Part shown: in pieces, positions 1 through 9,090 of the stretch | Layout: every line of letters starts with the position of its first letter | Position numbering within the stretch: position 1 is the stretch's first letter | Origin: Oscillospiraceae bacterium | GTDB taxonomy: Bacteria > Bacillota > Clostridia > UBA1212 > UBA1255 | Length of the DNA: 64,000 nt | Assembly (NCBI GenBank): GCA_015069185.1 | Contig: SVJB01000001.1 | Span: 1-64,000, forward strand | Direction: 5' to 3' | Notes under the pieces: model-generated | Database searches by the model: none | Seen by the model: the letters and a program-made list of their open reading frames with translations, nothing else | What the model was told of the DNA's origin: nothing | Program-made: the position numbers and the translations under genes

Positions 1-2
1 AT

Positions 3-434
3 CTCACGCCCTTCAGATCACCGATAGATGTAATTCCTGTGAAAATGGACAGAGATGGTAAGACATATACGTCAGACAAGATTAAAGGATTGCAGTATGG
101 GGATCAGGCAGAGCTTACCTTTATGGCGTCCTACAGGGGAAGTGACAATGCAAATGTTAGGATTGAAATTTATCACGCAGGGTATATAATAGAGGATGCA
201 ACATGTGTTTATACACTTGCTAAGGATATAACTCCGTACAGATATGTCTTATCTAACCAACTGAGTATGGAAGATATTGAGATACGCGTTACATTTGATT
301 GTGACTCATCTTCCGGGCTTGACGTGACAAACATGGAATGTTCTATGCAGATAGAATCTGTGGCTCATAAATATTTTGGAGATCTGACTGCTGAGGCGAA
401 TGTGGGTGGCGTATCCTTTGATGTTGTAGACTAA
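3..434 (+). CDS. C-terminal part of an unidentified protein (5' truncated by window edge)
   Basis: The reading frame is open from base 3 with no stop upstream, so the GTG at 39 is probably internal and the gene starts outside the window. The visible 143 residues are rich in beta-prone, hydrophilic sequence with no membrane segment, as in an extracellular beta-sandwich or C-terminal accessory domain. I do not recognise the family. It ends 28 bp before the next membrane-protein gene and may be co-transcribed with it. Confidence 0.6.
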   Translation, partial: LTPFRSPIDVIPVKMDRDGKTYTSDKIKGLQYGDQAELTFMASYRGSDNANVRIEIYHAGYIIEDATCVYTLAKDITPYRYVLSNQLSMEDIEIRVTFDCDSSSGLDVTNMECSMQIESVAHKYFGDLTAEANVGGVSFDVVD

Positions 435-462
435 TCAACAGAACAGGAAATACGTAATAATT

Positions 463-1161
463 ATGAAGAAAAAAACAATATACGAAGAAATAGCATATGT
501 ACTGGGGCTCATACTATTGGGCCTCGGTACTGCTTTTATGGAGCTATCTGATTTTGGCCTTAGTATGATTGTAGCACCGGCGTACATACTCCATGTGAAA
601 ATATCTGAATTCCTTCCGTTTTTTAGTTTTGGCATGGCTGGATATGTATTGCAGTTCTTTGTGTTGGTTTTGTTATGCTTTGTGGTTAGAAAATTTAAAC
701 TTATGTATTTGATATCGTTTGTTACAGCTGTGCTGTACGGCTTCGTACTCGATGGCTTTTTGTATCTTTTTGCTTTTGTCCCGGCAGAGGGAATACCTCT
801 TCGGATTATATGCTACACAGTAGGTATGTTATTATGTGCCATGGGTATTGCGTTTTTCTTTAAAACATATATAGCTCCGGCGGCATATGATTTATTTGTT
901 AAAGAAATAGTAGATACATATAACTTTAAAATGAATAGAGTAAAGACATTGTACGACTGTGGTAGCTTAATTGTGGCTATTGTCCTTTCATTTGCATTTT
1001 TTGGTATAGGTAAGTTTGTAGGTATTGGTATTGGCACAGTTTTATGCGCTGCCTTAAATGGTCTTCTTATCGGCCTTTGCACTAAGGTGTATGACAGGTT
1101 TTTCTCCTTTGTGAGATTTCTTCCGGCAAGAAAGAATGCAAAAGGAATAAAGTTAGATTGA
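463..1161 (+). CDS. Multi-pass membrane protein, YczE/YitT-like (DUF6198 type)
   Basis: A 232-residue integral membrane protein with about six hydrophobic segments. Small-residue patterns such as GLGTAFMELSDFGLSMIVAPAY in the first helices (broken here by the helix turn) resemble the YczE/YitT-like families of Firmicutes, whose function is unknown. The C-terminus is basic and probably cytoplasmic. The start follows a weak purine-rich stretch. Family assignment is from overall pattern, so moderate; the substrate is unknown. Confidence 0.6.
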   Translation: MKKKTIYEEIAYVLGLILLGLGTAFMELSDFGLSMIVAPAYILHVKISEFLPFFSFGMAGYVLQFFVLVLLCFVVRKFKLMYLISFVTAVLYGFVLDGFLYLFAFVPAEGIPLRIICYTVGMLLCAMGIAFFFKTYIAPAAYDLFVKEIVDTYNFKMNRVKTLYDCGSLIVAIVLSFAFFGIGKFVGIGIGTVLCAALNGLLIGLCTKVYDRFFSFVRFLPARKNAKGIKLD

Positions 1162-1270
1162 TAAAATTAATTATAACAGCCATGCTTGTACCTGATATAA
1201 AAATTCTTGCGTAAAAGGTTATTTGGGGCTAAAATATACAGTGATTATTAGCTTAGAGGCGGTAAATAAT

Positions 1271-2503
1271 ATGAGGGGAAAATTGCTAAAATATAATCAG
1301 GAACATTTGCTTGCTTTTTTTGATACATTAAGTGATGCAGAGAAAGAATCGTTGTTAAATGATATAGAATTAATTGATTTTGATCTCATTTCCCAGTTGT
1401 ATAAGAATACACATAGTTCTGTAGCGCTCCTCAATGGTAATAAAGGAGAGATAACTCCAATTGATTGTATTGACAAAGACTCTTTGAATGAAGAGGAATA
1501 CGGACTATACTACAATTTAGGTATCCAATTGATGCGACAAGGAAAATATGCAGCTCTTACTATGGCCGGAGGACAAGGAACCAGGTTGGGATTCAGTGGT
1601 CCCAAAGGTTCATATTTTCTGGGAGAACCTATCAATCAGTCACTTTTTGAGATACAGTGTAGGCGTCTTATCTCTCGTAATAAGGAACTTGGATGCATTA
1701 TTCCTTGGTACATTATGACAAGTCGTGAGAATGATCAACTGACAAAAGAATTCTTCCGTGAAAATAACTATTTCGGATATGATAAAGATAGCATCTTTTT
1801 CTTTAAACAAGGATTCTTGCCAATGTTACTTGAGGATGGCAAGATTGTAATGACTGATACACATTCAATAAAATTAAGTGCTGATGGTCATGGCGGTGTG
1901 TTTAAGGCAACTGTAGATTCAGGTGCCTTGGCTGATATGAAGCAAAGAGGTGTTGAGTGGATATTTGTTGGGGGGATAGACAACATACTGGTAAGATTAG
2001 AAGATCCTGTATTTCTTGGCTTTTTAGCCCATAACAAATATAAATTAGGTGGGAAATCACTTATCAAGCGAGATCCATATGAGAAGGCCGGCGTTTTTTG
2101 CAAACGAGGCGGCAAACCCTGTGTTATTGAATACACAGAAATATCAGATGATATGGCGCAGGCTACTGATAACAATGGTAATTATTTGTATGGAGATCTG
2201 CATATTTTATGTAATATGTTTAATATAAGTGTATTTGAAGATATGCGCGATTGCGGACTTGAATATCATGTAGCTCATAAGAAAACAGAATATATAGATG
2301 AGAACGGTAAGTTAATTCAAGTGGATAGTCCTAATGCATACAAATATGAAGCTTTTATGTTTGATGCATTTGAATATTATGATAATATGGGTATACTAAG
2401 AGTAAGACGCGAAGAAGAGTTTGCGCCTATTAAGAACAAGGAGGGCTTGGATAGTCCTCAAACAGCAACAGAGCTATATGTAGCTTGTGAAATGAAACAG
2501 TAA
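1271..2503 (+). CDS. Eukaryote-type UDP-sugar pyrophosphorylase (UDPGP/AGX family)
   Basis: Transfers UMP from UTP to a sugar 1-phosphate (GlcNAc-1-P or glucose-1-P) in the cytoplasm, making the nucleotide sugar for wall or polysaccharide synthesis. The signature MAGGQGTRLGFSGPKG of the UDPGP/QRI1 family lies at about residue 97, followed by a conserved FVGGIDN segment typical of the uridine-binding fold. This differs from bacterial GalU and GlmU. I chose ATG 1271 because GAGGCGG ends 8 bases before it; a TTG at 1223 would add 16 unlikely residues. At 410 aa it is near the family length. UDP-GlcNAc versus UDP-glucose specificity cannot be read from sequence. Confidence 0.85.
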   Translation: MRGKLLKYNQEHLLAFFDTLSDAEKESLLNDIELIDFDLISQLYKNTHSSVALLNGNKGEITPIDCIDKDSLNEEEYGLYYNLGIQLMRQGKYAALTMAGGQGTRLGFSGPKGSYFLGEPINQSLFEIQCRRLISRNKELGCIIPWYIMTSRENDQLTKEFFRENNYFGYDKDSIFFFKQGFLPMLLEDGKIVMTDTHSIKLSADGHGGVFKATVDSGALADMKQRGVEWIFVGGIDNILVRLEDPVFLGFLAHNKYKLGGKSLIKRDPYEKAGVFCKRGGKPCVIEYTEISDDMAQATDNNGNYLYGDLHILCNMFNISVFEDMRDCGLEYHVAHKKTEYIDENGKLIQVDSPNAYKYEAFMFDAFEYYDNMGILRVRREEEFAPIKNKEGLDSPQTATELYVACEMKQ

Positions 2504-2514
2504 AGGATTTGTTT

Positions 2515-3159
2515 ATGAATAAAGGTAGGAATCTGATAGTATTAATGTGTTGTCTTTTGGTGCTTAGTTTACTTACATTCCTGGCTAAGTCACGAAACAC
2601 CAATAAAAATGCAGTGGTTGATGATGTTAGGTATGTAAAGGTTGCCAGTAATGATAATGTTACAAAATATGAATTTTATTTTGTAGAAGACTTTGTTATG
2701 GTTGGTATAATGAGTACATTAGAGGATGGCAGCAAGAAAATAAATGTCTCACACAGAGGAGATTACATAGAGGAAACTGATGAATATGAAATCCTTGATG
2801 ATTATGAGTATTACTATACAGTATCAGGTACTACAAAAGACAATGCAGTGGTGAATCATTATCTTCACGAGGAGTATCAGGATTCTACTAAAGATCCTCA
2901 TGAATATTTTACAGATGAATTCTTCCTGACTATGGTATATGGAAAGGATCCATTTATTTCTTTCTGGCAGGCTGTTATTGTTGCAGCTATTGCTGCTGTT
3001 GGCGGTATGATTATAGGTAAATCAGAAGAGCTGTGCGTTCACTTCCGCAAAGATAAGAAAGAATATCCTACTTGGGAAGAGATTGGCTTATATAAGAAAT
3101 TAGGCGGTGGAGTGCTTATAATAGCAGCTATTGTTCTAATCGTGTTTGTAATAATATGA
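2515..3159 (+). CDS. Membrane protein of unknown function
   Basis: A 214-residue protein with an N-terminal membrane anchor (about residues 6-23), an acidic extracytoplasmic domain rich in D/E/Y, and two C-terminal membrane helices (about 145-165 and 196-213) separated by a short charged cytoplasmic loop. I do not recognise a family. ATG 2515 is preferred to TTG 2509 because AAAGGA sits 7 bases upstream. It lies 8 bp before the sensor kinase gene, so it could act as an accessory to that two-component system; this is inference from position only. Confidence 0.6.
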   Translation: MNKGRNLIVLMCCLLVLSLLTFLAKSRNTNKNAVVDDVRYVKVASNDNVTKYEFYFVEDFVMVGIMSTLEDGSKKINVSHRGDYIEETDEYEILDDYEYYYTVSGTTKDNAVVNHYLHEEYQDSTKDPHEYFTDEFFLTMVYGKDPFISFWQAVIVAAIAAVGGMIIGKSEELCVHFRKDKKEYPTWEEIGLYKKLGGGVLIIAAIVLIVFVII

Positions 3160-3167
3160 GGGGATAA

Positions 3168-4688
3168 ATGACTGTTCGTAAGAGAATATTTATTTCAAAT
3201 CTTGTTATGCTTGTGATATTGATTATGTTGGTGCTGTTGCTTTGCTTTTACATAGTCAGAGTCTTTGTATCAACGTATATAACAAATGATATTAACAGTG
3301 TCTCAATACCTACATCATCTGATAAAAGTGTTTCTGTGTTTGAATTACAGATAGTTTTCGATAGCATGATCAGCATGGGAGAAGAGTCACCCTTTTCACC
3401 GGAAGAGCATAGCGATTATGAGAAAATTGATGCATACCTTAAAGGTACGGATACGATGGCATACATACTTGTTGATAGTAATACTGTTTATCTGACCGGA
3501 GCCCAGAGTGCAGATGAGATATATAAGTATGCCGTAAAAACTAATTCTTCCATTGAGAATCAGCAAGGCACGTTGTTTTATTCAAATGAAAGTAGCTTTA
3601 TGTATGCAACCACTTTCTTGTCAGGTGAAAAAGAGATAACCATAATGATGTTTAACAATCAGTTGGGTACATCAGGCTTTAAAATTGATAACAGTAAATA
3701 TTGGGATGACGCAGGCGCTACAATTAGCCGCACAGTCAGGTCAATTGCTATTATGGGTGGGATTGTAATTGTAATTGTTAACTTCTTACTTATTATTGCT
3801 GTGTCAAATAGCATAATTGGTCCGCTGAATAAACTCAAGGAAGCAACGAAAATGGTTGCAGAGGGTAAGTTTGATTTTGAGTTGGATTATACCGGTGCAG
3901 ATGAGCTGACGGATGTTATTGCCAGCTTTGATGACATGAGAACAAAGTTACTTGAATCAACAGAACAACAACGTAGACAGGAAGAAAATCGTAAAGAAAT
4001 GATAGCAGGAATATCACACGATTTGCGCACACCTCTTACTTCGATCAAAGGATATGTTTCCGGTCTGATTGACGGTATAGCAGAATCTCCGGAAAGAAGA
4101 CAGCAATATCTGACCATTATATATAATACAGCCTGTGATCTTGATAAAATGGTAGATGAATTATTTTTATATTCAAAACTTGATATGGAAAAGGTTCCGT
4201 TTGATTTTATAATTATGGATATAAATGAATACCTGCTGTCATGTAGTGAAGAATTTCATTTCACATATGGCAAACAGAATATTGTTGTCACATATACAAA
4301 TCTTTGCAAAGAACCAATATATGTTAGCCTGGATCCGGATCAATTTGCCAGAGTTCTTATTAATATTGCAGACAACTCTGCAAAATACAAAGTAAATGAA
4401 GTTGGCAGTCTGCACATAACACTATATAGTGAAGATGAAGATTTTGTCAGTATCTCACTGAAAGATGACGGAAACGGCGTAGATAAACAGTTTGCTGAGA
4501 AGATATTTGATTCTTTCTATCGTAACGATCCGGCCAGAACAAATCCTGTGAAGGGCAGTGGTCTGGGCCTTTCTATAGCCAAACAAATCGTACTCAGTCA
4601 TGGCGGACAGATAAGAGCTGAGACAAATATAGGAGAGGGAATGAACATGATCATTACTTTGCCACGACTGAATAATCCCGAGAAATGA
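3168..4688 (+). CDS. Membrane sensor histidine kinase
   Basis: Two membrane helices (about residues 10-33 and 193-213) enclose an extracellular sensor domain of about 160 residues. They are followed by a HAMP linker, a HisKA dimerisation helix with the phospho-acceptor His in GISHDLRTPLTSIKG (about residue 284) and a HATPase_c domain with N box (INIADNSAKY), G1 (DDGNGVD) and G2 (GSGLGLSIAK). All catalytic boxes are present, so it should be active. GAGGGG precedes the ATG. The cognate regulator gene follows after 16 bp. The signal is unknown. Confidence 0.95.
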   Translation: MTVRKRIFISNLVMLVILIMLVLLLCFYIVRVFVSTYITNDINSVSIPTSSDKSVSVFELQIVFDSMISMGEESPFSPEEHSDYEKIDAYLKGTDTMAYILVDSNTVYLTGAQSADEIYKYAVKTNSSIENQQGTLFYSNESSFMYATTFLSGEKEITIMMFNNQLGTSGFKIDNSKYWDDAGATISRTVRSIAIMGGIVIVIVNFLLIIAVSNSIIGPLNKLKEATKMVAEGKFDFELDYTGADELTDVIASFDDMRTKLLESTEQQRRQEENRKEMIAGISHDLRTPLTSIKGYVSGLIDGIAESPERRQQYLTIIYNTACDLDKMVDELFLYSKLDMEKVPFDFIIMDINEYLLSCSEEFHFTYGKQNIVVTYTNLCKEPIYVSLDPDQFARVLINIADNSAKYKVNEVGSLHITLYSEDEDFVSISLKDDGNGVDKQFAEKIFDSFYRNDPARTNPVKGSGLGLSIAKQIVLSHGGQIRAETNIGEGMNMIITLPRLNNPEK

Positions 4689-4704
4689 TAAGGAGGCAAA
4701 ATAT

Positions 4705-5403
4705 ATGAAGCGAGTGCTTATAATTGAAGATGATATTAATATTTCAGAACTTGAGAGAGATTACCTTGAAGCGAATGGTTATGGTGCTGATATTGAACAT
4801 AATGGTAAAAATGGCTTGGAACGATCGCTTAAAGAAGAATATAATTGTGTTATTATCGATATAATGCTTCCTGAGATTAGCGGTTTTGATATTTGTCGTG
4901 AGCTACGTAAGGTTAAGGATATTCCTATAATTATAGTTACTGCCAAGAAAGAGGACATAGACAAAATCCGTGGCCTTGGCTTAGGCGCAGACGATTATAT
5001 TGTAAAGCCATTTAGTCCGAGTGAACTGGTAGCGAGAGTGACTGCACATATTAACCGATATGAACGTCTGGTATCCAGCTCTCAGGATGATAACTCTAAG
5101 GATATTATTGAGCTTGGTGGTTTGCGTATAGAGAAGGCATCCAGACGTGTATTTATATCCAATAAGGAAATTTCATTGGCAAATAAAGAATTTGATTTAT
5201 TACTTTTTCTGGCACAGAATCCAAATATTGTGTTTAGTCGCGACCAGTTGTTTGACAAAATATGGGGATATGATTCTATCGGAGAGCCGTCCACGGTAAC
5301 TGTACATATTAATAAACTTCGTGAAAAAATTGAGGATGATATGTCAAAGCCACGTTATATAGAAACTGTGTGGGGCGCAGGTTACAGATTCAAAGAAGCA
5401 TAA
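4705..5403 (+). CDS. OmpR/PhoB-family response regulator
   Basis: An N-terminal receiver domain with acidic pair D9/D10, phospho-acceptor D52 (VIIDIMLPE) and the conserved Lys in YIVKPF; a C-terminal winged helix (about residues 135-230) has the usual VTVHINKLREKIE recognition region and a WGAGYRF end. Full length at 232 aa. AAGGAGG lies 8 bp before the start. It is the partner of the preceding kinase; its co-directional position with hprK and murB hints at a role in envelope or carbon control, but no target site is visible. Confidence 0.95.
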   Translation: MKRVLIIEDDINISELERDYLEANGYGADIEHNGKNGLERSLKEEYNCVIIDIMLPEISGFDICRELRKVKDIPIIIVTAKKEDIDKIRGLGLGADDYIVKPFSPSELVARVTAHINRYERLVSSSQDDNSKDIIELGGLRIEKASRRVFISNKEISLANKEFDLLLFLAQNPNIVFSRDQLFDKIWGYDSIGEPSTVTVHINKLREKIEDDMSKPRYIETVWGAGYRFKEA

Positions 5404-5415
5404 AAGAGGTAATAT

Positions 5416-6387
5416 ATGAATAGTAAAAAATATACAGTAATTCTGAGTAAAGTAGTTAAAGATCAAGGCCTTGAGGTATTATGTGGTCAGCAGTATCTGG
5501 ATGATATTGTTATTGATTGTCCTGATATTAACCGCCCGGGATTGGAACTTACCGGCTATTGTGATAACTTCGCTAATGATAGAATACAGCTTATTGGAAA
5601 TGTTGAGATGAAATATTTAGAAAGTCTTGCTCCGTCTGATCTGGAAAAAGCATTGACGAATGTTTTTGAACTTGGTTTTCCATGTGTTGTAATAGCAAGA
5701 AATCTGGAAGTACCGCCTGTGATGATGCAAATTGCAGACAAATACAAAGTACCGGTACTTAGAACAAAAGAAACTACAACATCTTTTCACAGTGAACTTA
5801 ATAGATATTTGAGCGTACAGTTAGCCCCAAGAGAGGTAGTGCATGCTTGTTTTGTAGAAGTATACGGAGAGGGTGTGTTGATCACAGGCAAGAGCGGTGT
5901 AGGTAAGAGTGAGACTGCACTGGAATTGGTGAAACGTGGCCATCGTCTTGTAGCAGATGATCTTGTAGAGATCAGACGTGTGTCAAGTAAGACTCTTGTG
6001 GGTTCTGCTCCGGATATTATAAGACATCTGATTGAGATACGTGGAATAGGTTTTCTGGATGTTAAACGTCTTTACGGAATTGGTTCGGTGAAAATGACAG
6101 AAAACATTCAGCTTGTAATTGATCTGGAGAAATGGGACTCAAATAAAACATACGACAGAGTGGGTATTGAAGATGTATACACAGATATCCTTGGCATAAA
6201 AGTTCCTTGTCTTTCTATTCCTGTAAAGCCCGGACGTAATCTTGCTATCATTGTAGAGGTTGCTGCTATGAACAATAGACAGAAAATGATGGGATATAAC
6301 GCAGCCAAGGAACTTAACCGCAGAGTATTTGAGAATGGATCTGACAGCCTTAAGGGAGGCAGCTTTGACGGAGACGTGTTTTATTGA
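5416..6387 (+). CDS. hprK: HPr kinase/phosphorylase
   Basis: Phosphorylates and dephosphorylates HPr on Ser46, the switch for CcpA-type catabolite repression in low-GC Gram-positives. The N-terminal domain (about 1-130) is followed by the P-loop GKSGVGKSETALEL, the HADDLVEIR-like segment VADDLVEIRR and the HprK signature EIRGIGFLDVKRLYGIG. 323 aa, typical length. AAGAGGTAA precedes the ATG. It lies 12 bp after the response regulator and 24 bp before murB; hprK and murB are often close in Clostridia, but the usual rapZ-yvcK-whiA genes are absent downstream here. Confidence 0.95.
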   Translation: MNSKKYTVILSKVVKDQGLEVLCGQQYLDDIVIDCPDINRPGLELTGYCDNFANDRIQLIGNVEMKYLESLAPSDLEKALTNVFELGFPCVVIARNLEVPPVMMQIADKYKVPVLRTKETTTSFHSELNRYLSVQLAPREVVHACFVEVYGEGVLITGKSGVGKSETALELVKRGHRLVADDLVEIRRVSSKTLVGSAPDIIRHLIEIRGIGFLDVKRLYGIGSVKMTENIQLVIDLEKWDSNKTYDRVGIEDVYTDILGIKVPCLSIPVKPGRNLAIIVEVAAMNNRQKMMGYNAAKELNRRVFENGSDSLKGGSFDGDVFY

Positions 6388-6411
6388 TTATAAATAGAGG
6401 AGAACGATACT

Positions 6412-7329
6412 TTGAATATATATGATTTTGTTGACAATGATTTAATTAAAGAAAATGAAATGATGTCAAAGCATACGTCTTTTAAAACAGGCGGAGTTTG
6501 CCGATATATGATCATGGCTGATTCTGCTGACTCTATAATTGACACACTTCGTTATTGCAAACAAACAGATATGGCTTTTATTGTTATCGGATGTGGTAGC
6601 AATTTACTGATATCGGATAAAGGCTTTGACGGGGTTGTCATACAAATTGCAGATAAAATGAGTGATTGTTTTGTGCTTAGTGAAGACGACGAATTCGTTA
6701 TTATCAGGGCATATGCAGGGTGTAGATTGTCTAAGCTCGCAATGATGGCTGCTAAATATTCTTGCACAGGAATGGAAGCACTCTCGGGCATACCGGGAAG
6801 TGTTGGCGGTGGAGTACGAATGAATGCAGGTGCATATGACGGACAGATTGCGGATGTACTTATATCCAGCCAATATATTGATATAAATACTTTAGAGATT
6901 AAGACTAAGAGCTGTGATGAACATTTATTTAACTACAGATATTCAACCTATCAGGACGAAAGCAATATTATTCTTTCTGCCGATTTTAAGGTCAGAAAGG
7001 TTAGAGATAGTGAGTCTGTATATGGTAAAATGAAGGAGTTGAATAAACGCAGAGCTGATAAACAGCCATTGGAATACCCAAGCGCCGGCAGTACATTTCG
7101 CAGGCCGCAAGGTTATTATGCAGGGGCATTAATTGAAGAAAGTGGACTTAAGGGATTTAGTTGTGGTGGTGCTTGTGTTTCTGAAAAACATGCAGGATTT
7201 ATTATCAATAAAAACAATGCAACATCGAAAGATATTTATGATCTTATTACATATGTAAGGAAAAAAGTAATGGAAGATAGTGGTGTTGTGTTAGAAACAG
7301 AAGTAGAAATAATCGGTCAGTTCGAATAA
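6412..7329 (+). CDS. murB: UDP-N-acetylenolpyruvoylglucosamine reductase
   Basis: Second committed step of peptidoglycan precursor synthesis: NADPH-dependent reduction of UDP-GlcNAc-enolpyruvate to UDP-MurNAc in the cytoplasm. The HTSFKTGG start, the FAD-binding GCGSNLLISD segment, GIPGSVGGGVRMNAGAYDG and the YPSAGSTFRRP / GALIEESGLKG motifs are all present. Length 305 aa fits type II MurB. The start is TTG 6412, supported by AGAGGAGA 8 bases upstream; there is no ATG close by that keeps the conserved N-terminus. Confidence 0.97.
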   Translation: MNIYDFVDNDLIKENEMMSKHTSFKTGGVCRYMIMADSADSIIDTLRYCKQTDMAFIVIGCGSNLLISDKGFDGVVIQIADKMSDCFVLSEDDEFVIIRAYAGCRLSKLAMMAAKYSCTGMEALSGIPGSVGGGVRMNAGAYDGQIADVLISSQYIDINTLEIKTKSCDEHLFNYRYSTYQDESNIILSADFKVRKVRDSESVYGKMKELNKRRADKQPLEYPSAGSTFRRPQGYYAGALIEESGLKGFSCGGACVSEKHAGFIINKNNATSKDIYDLITYVRKKVMEDSGVVLETEVEIIGQFE

Positions 7330-7364
7330 ATGATTTCTTTTAATAAATAATTTACATTTCATTA

Positions 7365-7393
7365 TAGACATTGCATATTTATTCTGTTAAAAT
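7365..7393 (+). promoter_or_regulatory. Sigma-A promoter for the lipoprotein gene
   Basis: TAGACA (7365-7370), 17-bp spacer, TAAAAT (7388-7393). It lies 43 bp upstream of the start codon in an otherwise AT-rich gap after murB. Confidence 0.55.
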
Positions 7394-7435
7394 GAGTAAA
7401 AATATAAACAATATTTATCTCGGAGGGATAATAAG

Positions 7436-8149
7436 ATGAGTTTTAAAAAAATTATTTCACTGCTTCTTGTGACACTTTTACTTGCTACTGTTGCTTTGTC
7501 CATGGTAGCTTGTGGAGAAAAGGACGCTGATTATGAGTTGAAAAATATTTTACCTGATCAGCTTCAGAATCAGAGATATTATTTCAGACAAGGTTATACA
7601 GCAGAGACTTGGGATGTTAAGGTTGGCGATAACGACTACTATTTAATTAAATTTAAGACTATGGCTGATGGATCAGCAGTTCGTTACAACAGTGGTCTTT
7701 GTGCTCAGTTCTCACCTAAAGGACGTTCAGATGTTACATATTCAATTTATAATATTACAAGTGTAGGTGGAGCAGCTGTTACACGTGCTACAATCTTTGA
7801 ACAGTTGGTTAACGAAGAGGTTACATCAAGCTTTAAATTCAACGAATTGTTCCTTGATAGCACAGAAGAAGGCGGCAGAGAGAACTTTGTTTTGAATAAA
7901 TATGATGATGTTAATGACACAGTTGTTAATATCAACAAGACTCAGTTCAACACTCTCGGTTATACATTTACAAAAGATGGTATTGACTGGAAGGGTAATC
8001 TTTATTTCATTCCTCATGGTATCGGCGGTACATCTAACTTCCACTTAATTACAGTTGAGGCAGTTGCTACAGAGTGGGATACATTTGCAGCTGAGATCGA
8101 AGTAATGCTCCAGGACTTCAAACAAGTTGGTTACGAAGGCGAGAATTAA
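7436..8149 (+). CDS. Secreted lipoprotein of unknown function
   Basis: The N-terminus is a lipoprotein signal (KK, hydrophobic core, lipobox VACG at about residue 26), so the mature 210-residue domain should be anchored outside the cytoplasmic membrane. The mature part has no motif I recognise; it is a mixed alpha/beta-looking domain with many aromatic residues. It has its own promoter and terminator, so it is monocistronic. GGAGGG precedes the ATG. Codon choice is regular, with frequent GTT and ACA, suggesting good expression. Confidence 0.8.
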   Translation: MSFKKIISLLLVTLLLATVALSMVACGEKDADYELKNILPDQLQNQRYYFRQGYTAETWDVKVGDNDYYLIKFKTMADGSAVRYNSGLCAQFSPKGRSDVTYSIYNITSVGGAAVTRATIFEQLVNEEVTSSFKFNELFLDSTEEGGRENFVLNKYDDVNDTVVNINKTQFNTLGYTFTKDGIDWKGNLYFIPHGIGGTSNFHLITVEAVATEWDTFAAEIEVMLQDFKQVGYEGEN

Positions 8150-8180
8150 TATTAGATATAATTCTATTTATAAATTATAA

Positions 8181-8210
8181 CGGGTCGGCTTTTGTCGACT
8201 CGTTTTTTTT
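8181..8210 (+). terminator. Intrinsic terminator after the lipoprotein gene
   Basis: Stem CGGGTCG / CGACTCG (one G-T pair) with a short loop, followed by eight T (8203-8210). Confidence 0.85.
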
Positions 8211-8233
8211 CAAAGAATTAAATTACAGAAAAT

Positions 8234-9085
8234 ATGGTTAAGTATATTGTTGATAATAAAGAAATAAAGTTAATTGATTTTATTTATACAAAGCATCCGG
8301 CTTTGTCTTATTCGGCTATCTGTAAAGCATTACGTGATAAAGACATAAAAGTAAATGGTAAACGTATAAATGAAAATATTTTATTGATTAAAAATGATGT
8401 AATACAACTGTATATAAACATCGAAAACAATACGAGAAAACCATATAAAATTGCATTTGAAAATGATAAAATTCTTATCGTGTCAAAAGATCAGGGCATT
8501 ACTGTTAATAATGAAAAAAATTCTTTGATTGATATTATTAGAAGTGACTATAAAAGTGATTATGAGTTGTGCCACAGATTAGATAGAAATACAGGTGGCT
8601 TGATAATCATCAGTAAAGATAAAAGTAATACACCTCATATATGTAAGCTTATTAATGAACGTAATTTTAGAAAATTGTATACAGCAATTGTTGTTGGTGA
8701 CATGCGAAGATATAAAGAAAATACTATTTTAAAGGCATGGCTTTTTAAAGATGCAAAGAAAAACACTGTATATGTATATGATGAAGAACGTAAATTTACT
8801 AAAGAAATATTAACAGGAATAAGATGTATTTCTTATGACGCTGCAAAGAATACATCTGTAGTAGAAATTGATCTTATAACCGGTAGGACGCATCAAATAC
8901 GCGCTCATTTGGCTCATTTGGGCAATCCGATAGTAGGAGATGGTAAATACGGTGACTATAGTTATAATCGCCAATCAGGCTATAAATATCAAGCTTTATG
9001 GGCTAGTTCCATCATTCCGATAATAAAAGACCCGTCCGGTATTATGCCGGACGAGTCCGTTATAGATACTCCACGATTTAAATAA
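8234..9085 (+). CDS. RluA-family pseudouridine synthase
   Basis: Converts uridines in rRNA or tRNA to pseudouridine. An N-terminal S4-like RNA-binding domain (about residues 12-60, LRDKDIKVNGKRI) precedes the catalytic domain with the active-site motif HRLDRNTGGLIIISK (catalytic Asp about residue 119) and the RTHQIRAHLAHLGNPIVGD motif. 283 aa, normal for RluA/RluD-type enzymes; the exact target site is unknown. No clear Shine-Dalgarno is seen. Its last 15 or so codons also encode the terminator of the convergent CAP gene. Confidence 0.92.
   Translation: MVKYIVDNKEIKLIDFIYTKHPALSYSAICKALRDKDIKVNGKRINENILLIKNDVIQLYINIENNTRKPYKIAFENDKILIVSKDQGITVNNEKNSLIDIIRSDYKSDYELCHRLDRNTGGLIIISKDKSNTPHICKLINERNFRKLYTAIVVGDMRRYKENTILKAWLFKDAKKNTVYVYDEERKFTKEILTGIRCISYDAAKNTSVVEIDLITGRTHQIRAHLAHLGNPIVGDGKYGDYSYNRQSGYKYQALWASSIIPIIKDPSGIMPDESVIDTPRFK
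9021..9057 (-). terminator. Terminator of the CAP gene, embedded in the pseudouridine synthase 3' end
   Basis: Read on the minus strand: an 11-bp stem (9029-9039 with 9047-9057, one wobble pair, 7-nt loop) followed by TTTTATTA. On the plus strand there is no following T run, so it is directional. Confidence 0.75.
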
Positions 9086-9090
9086 ATAAA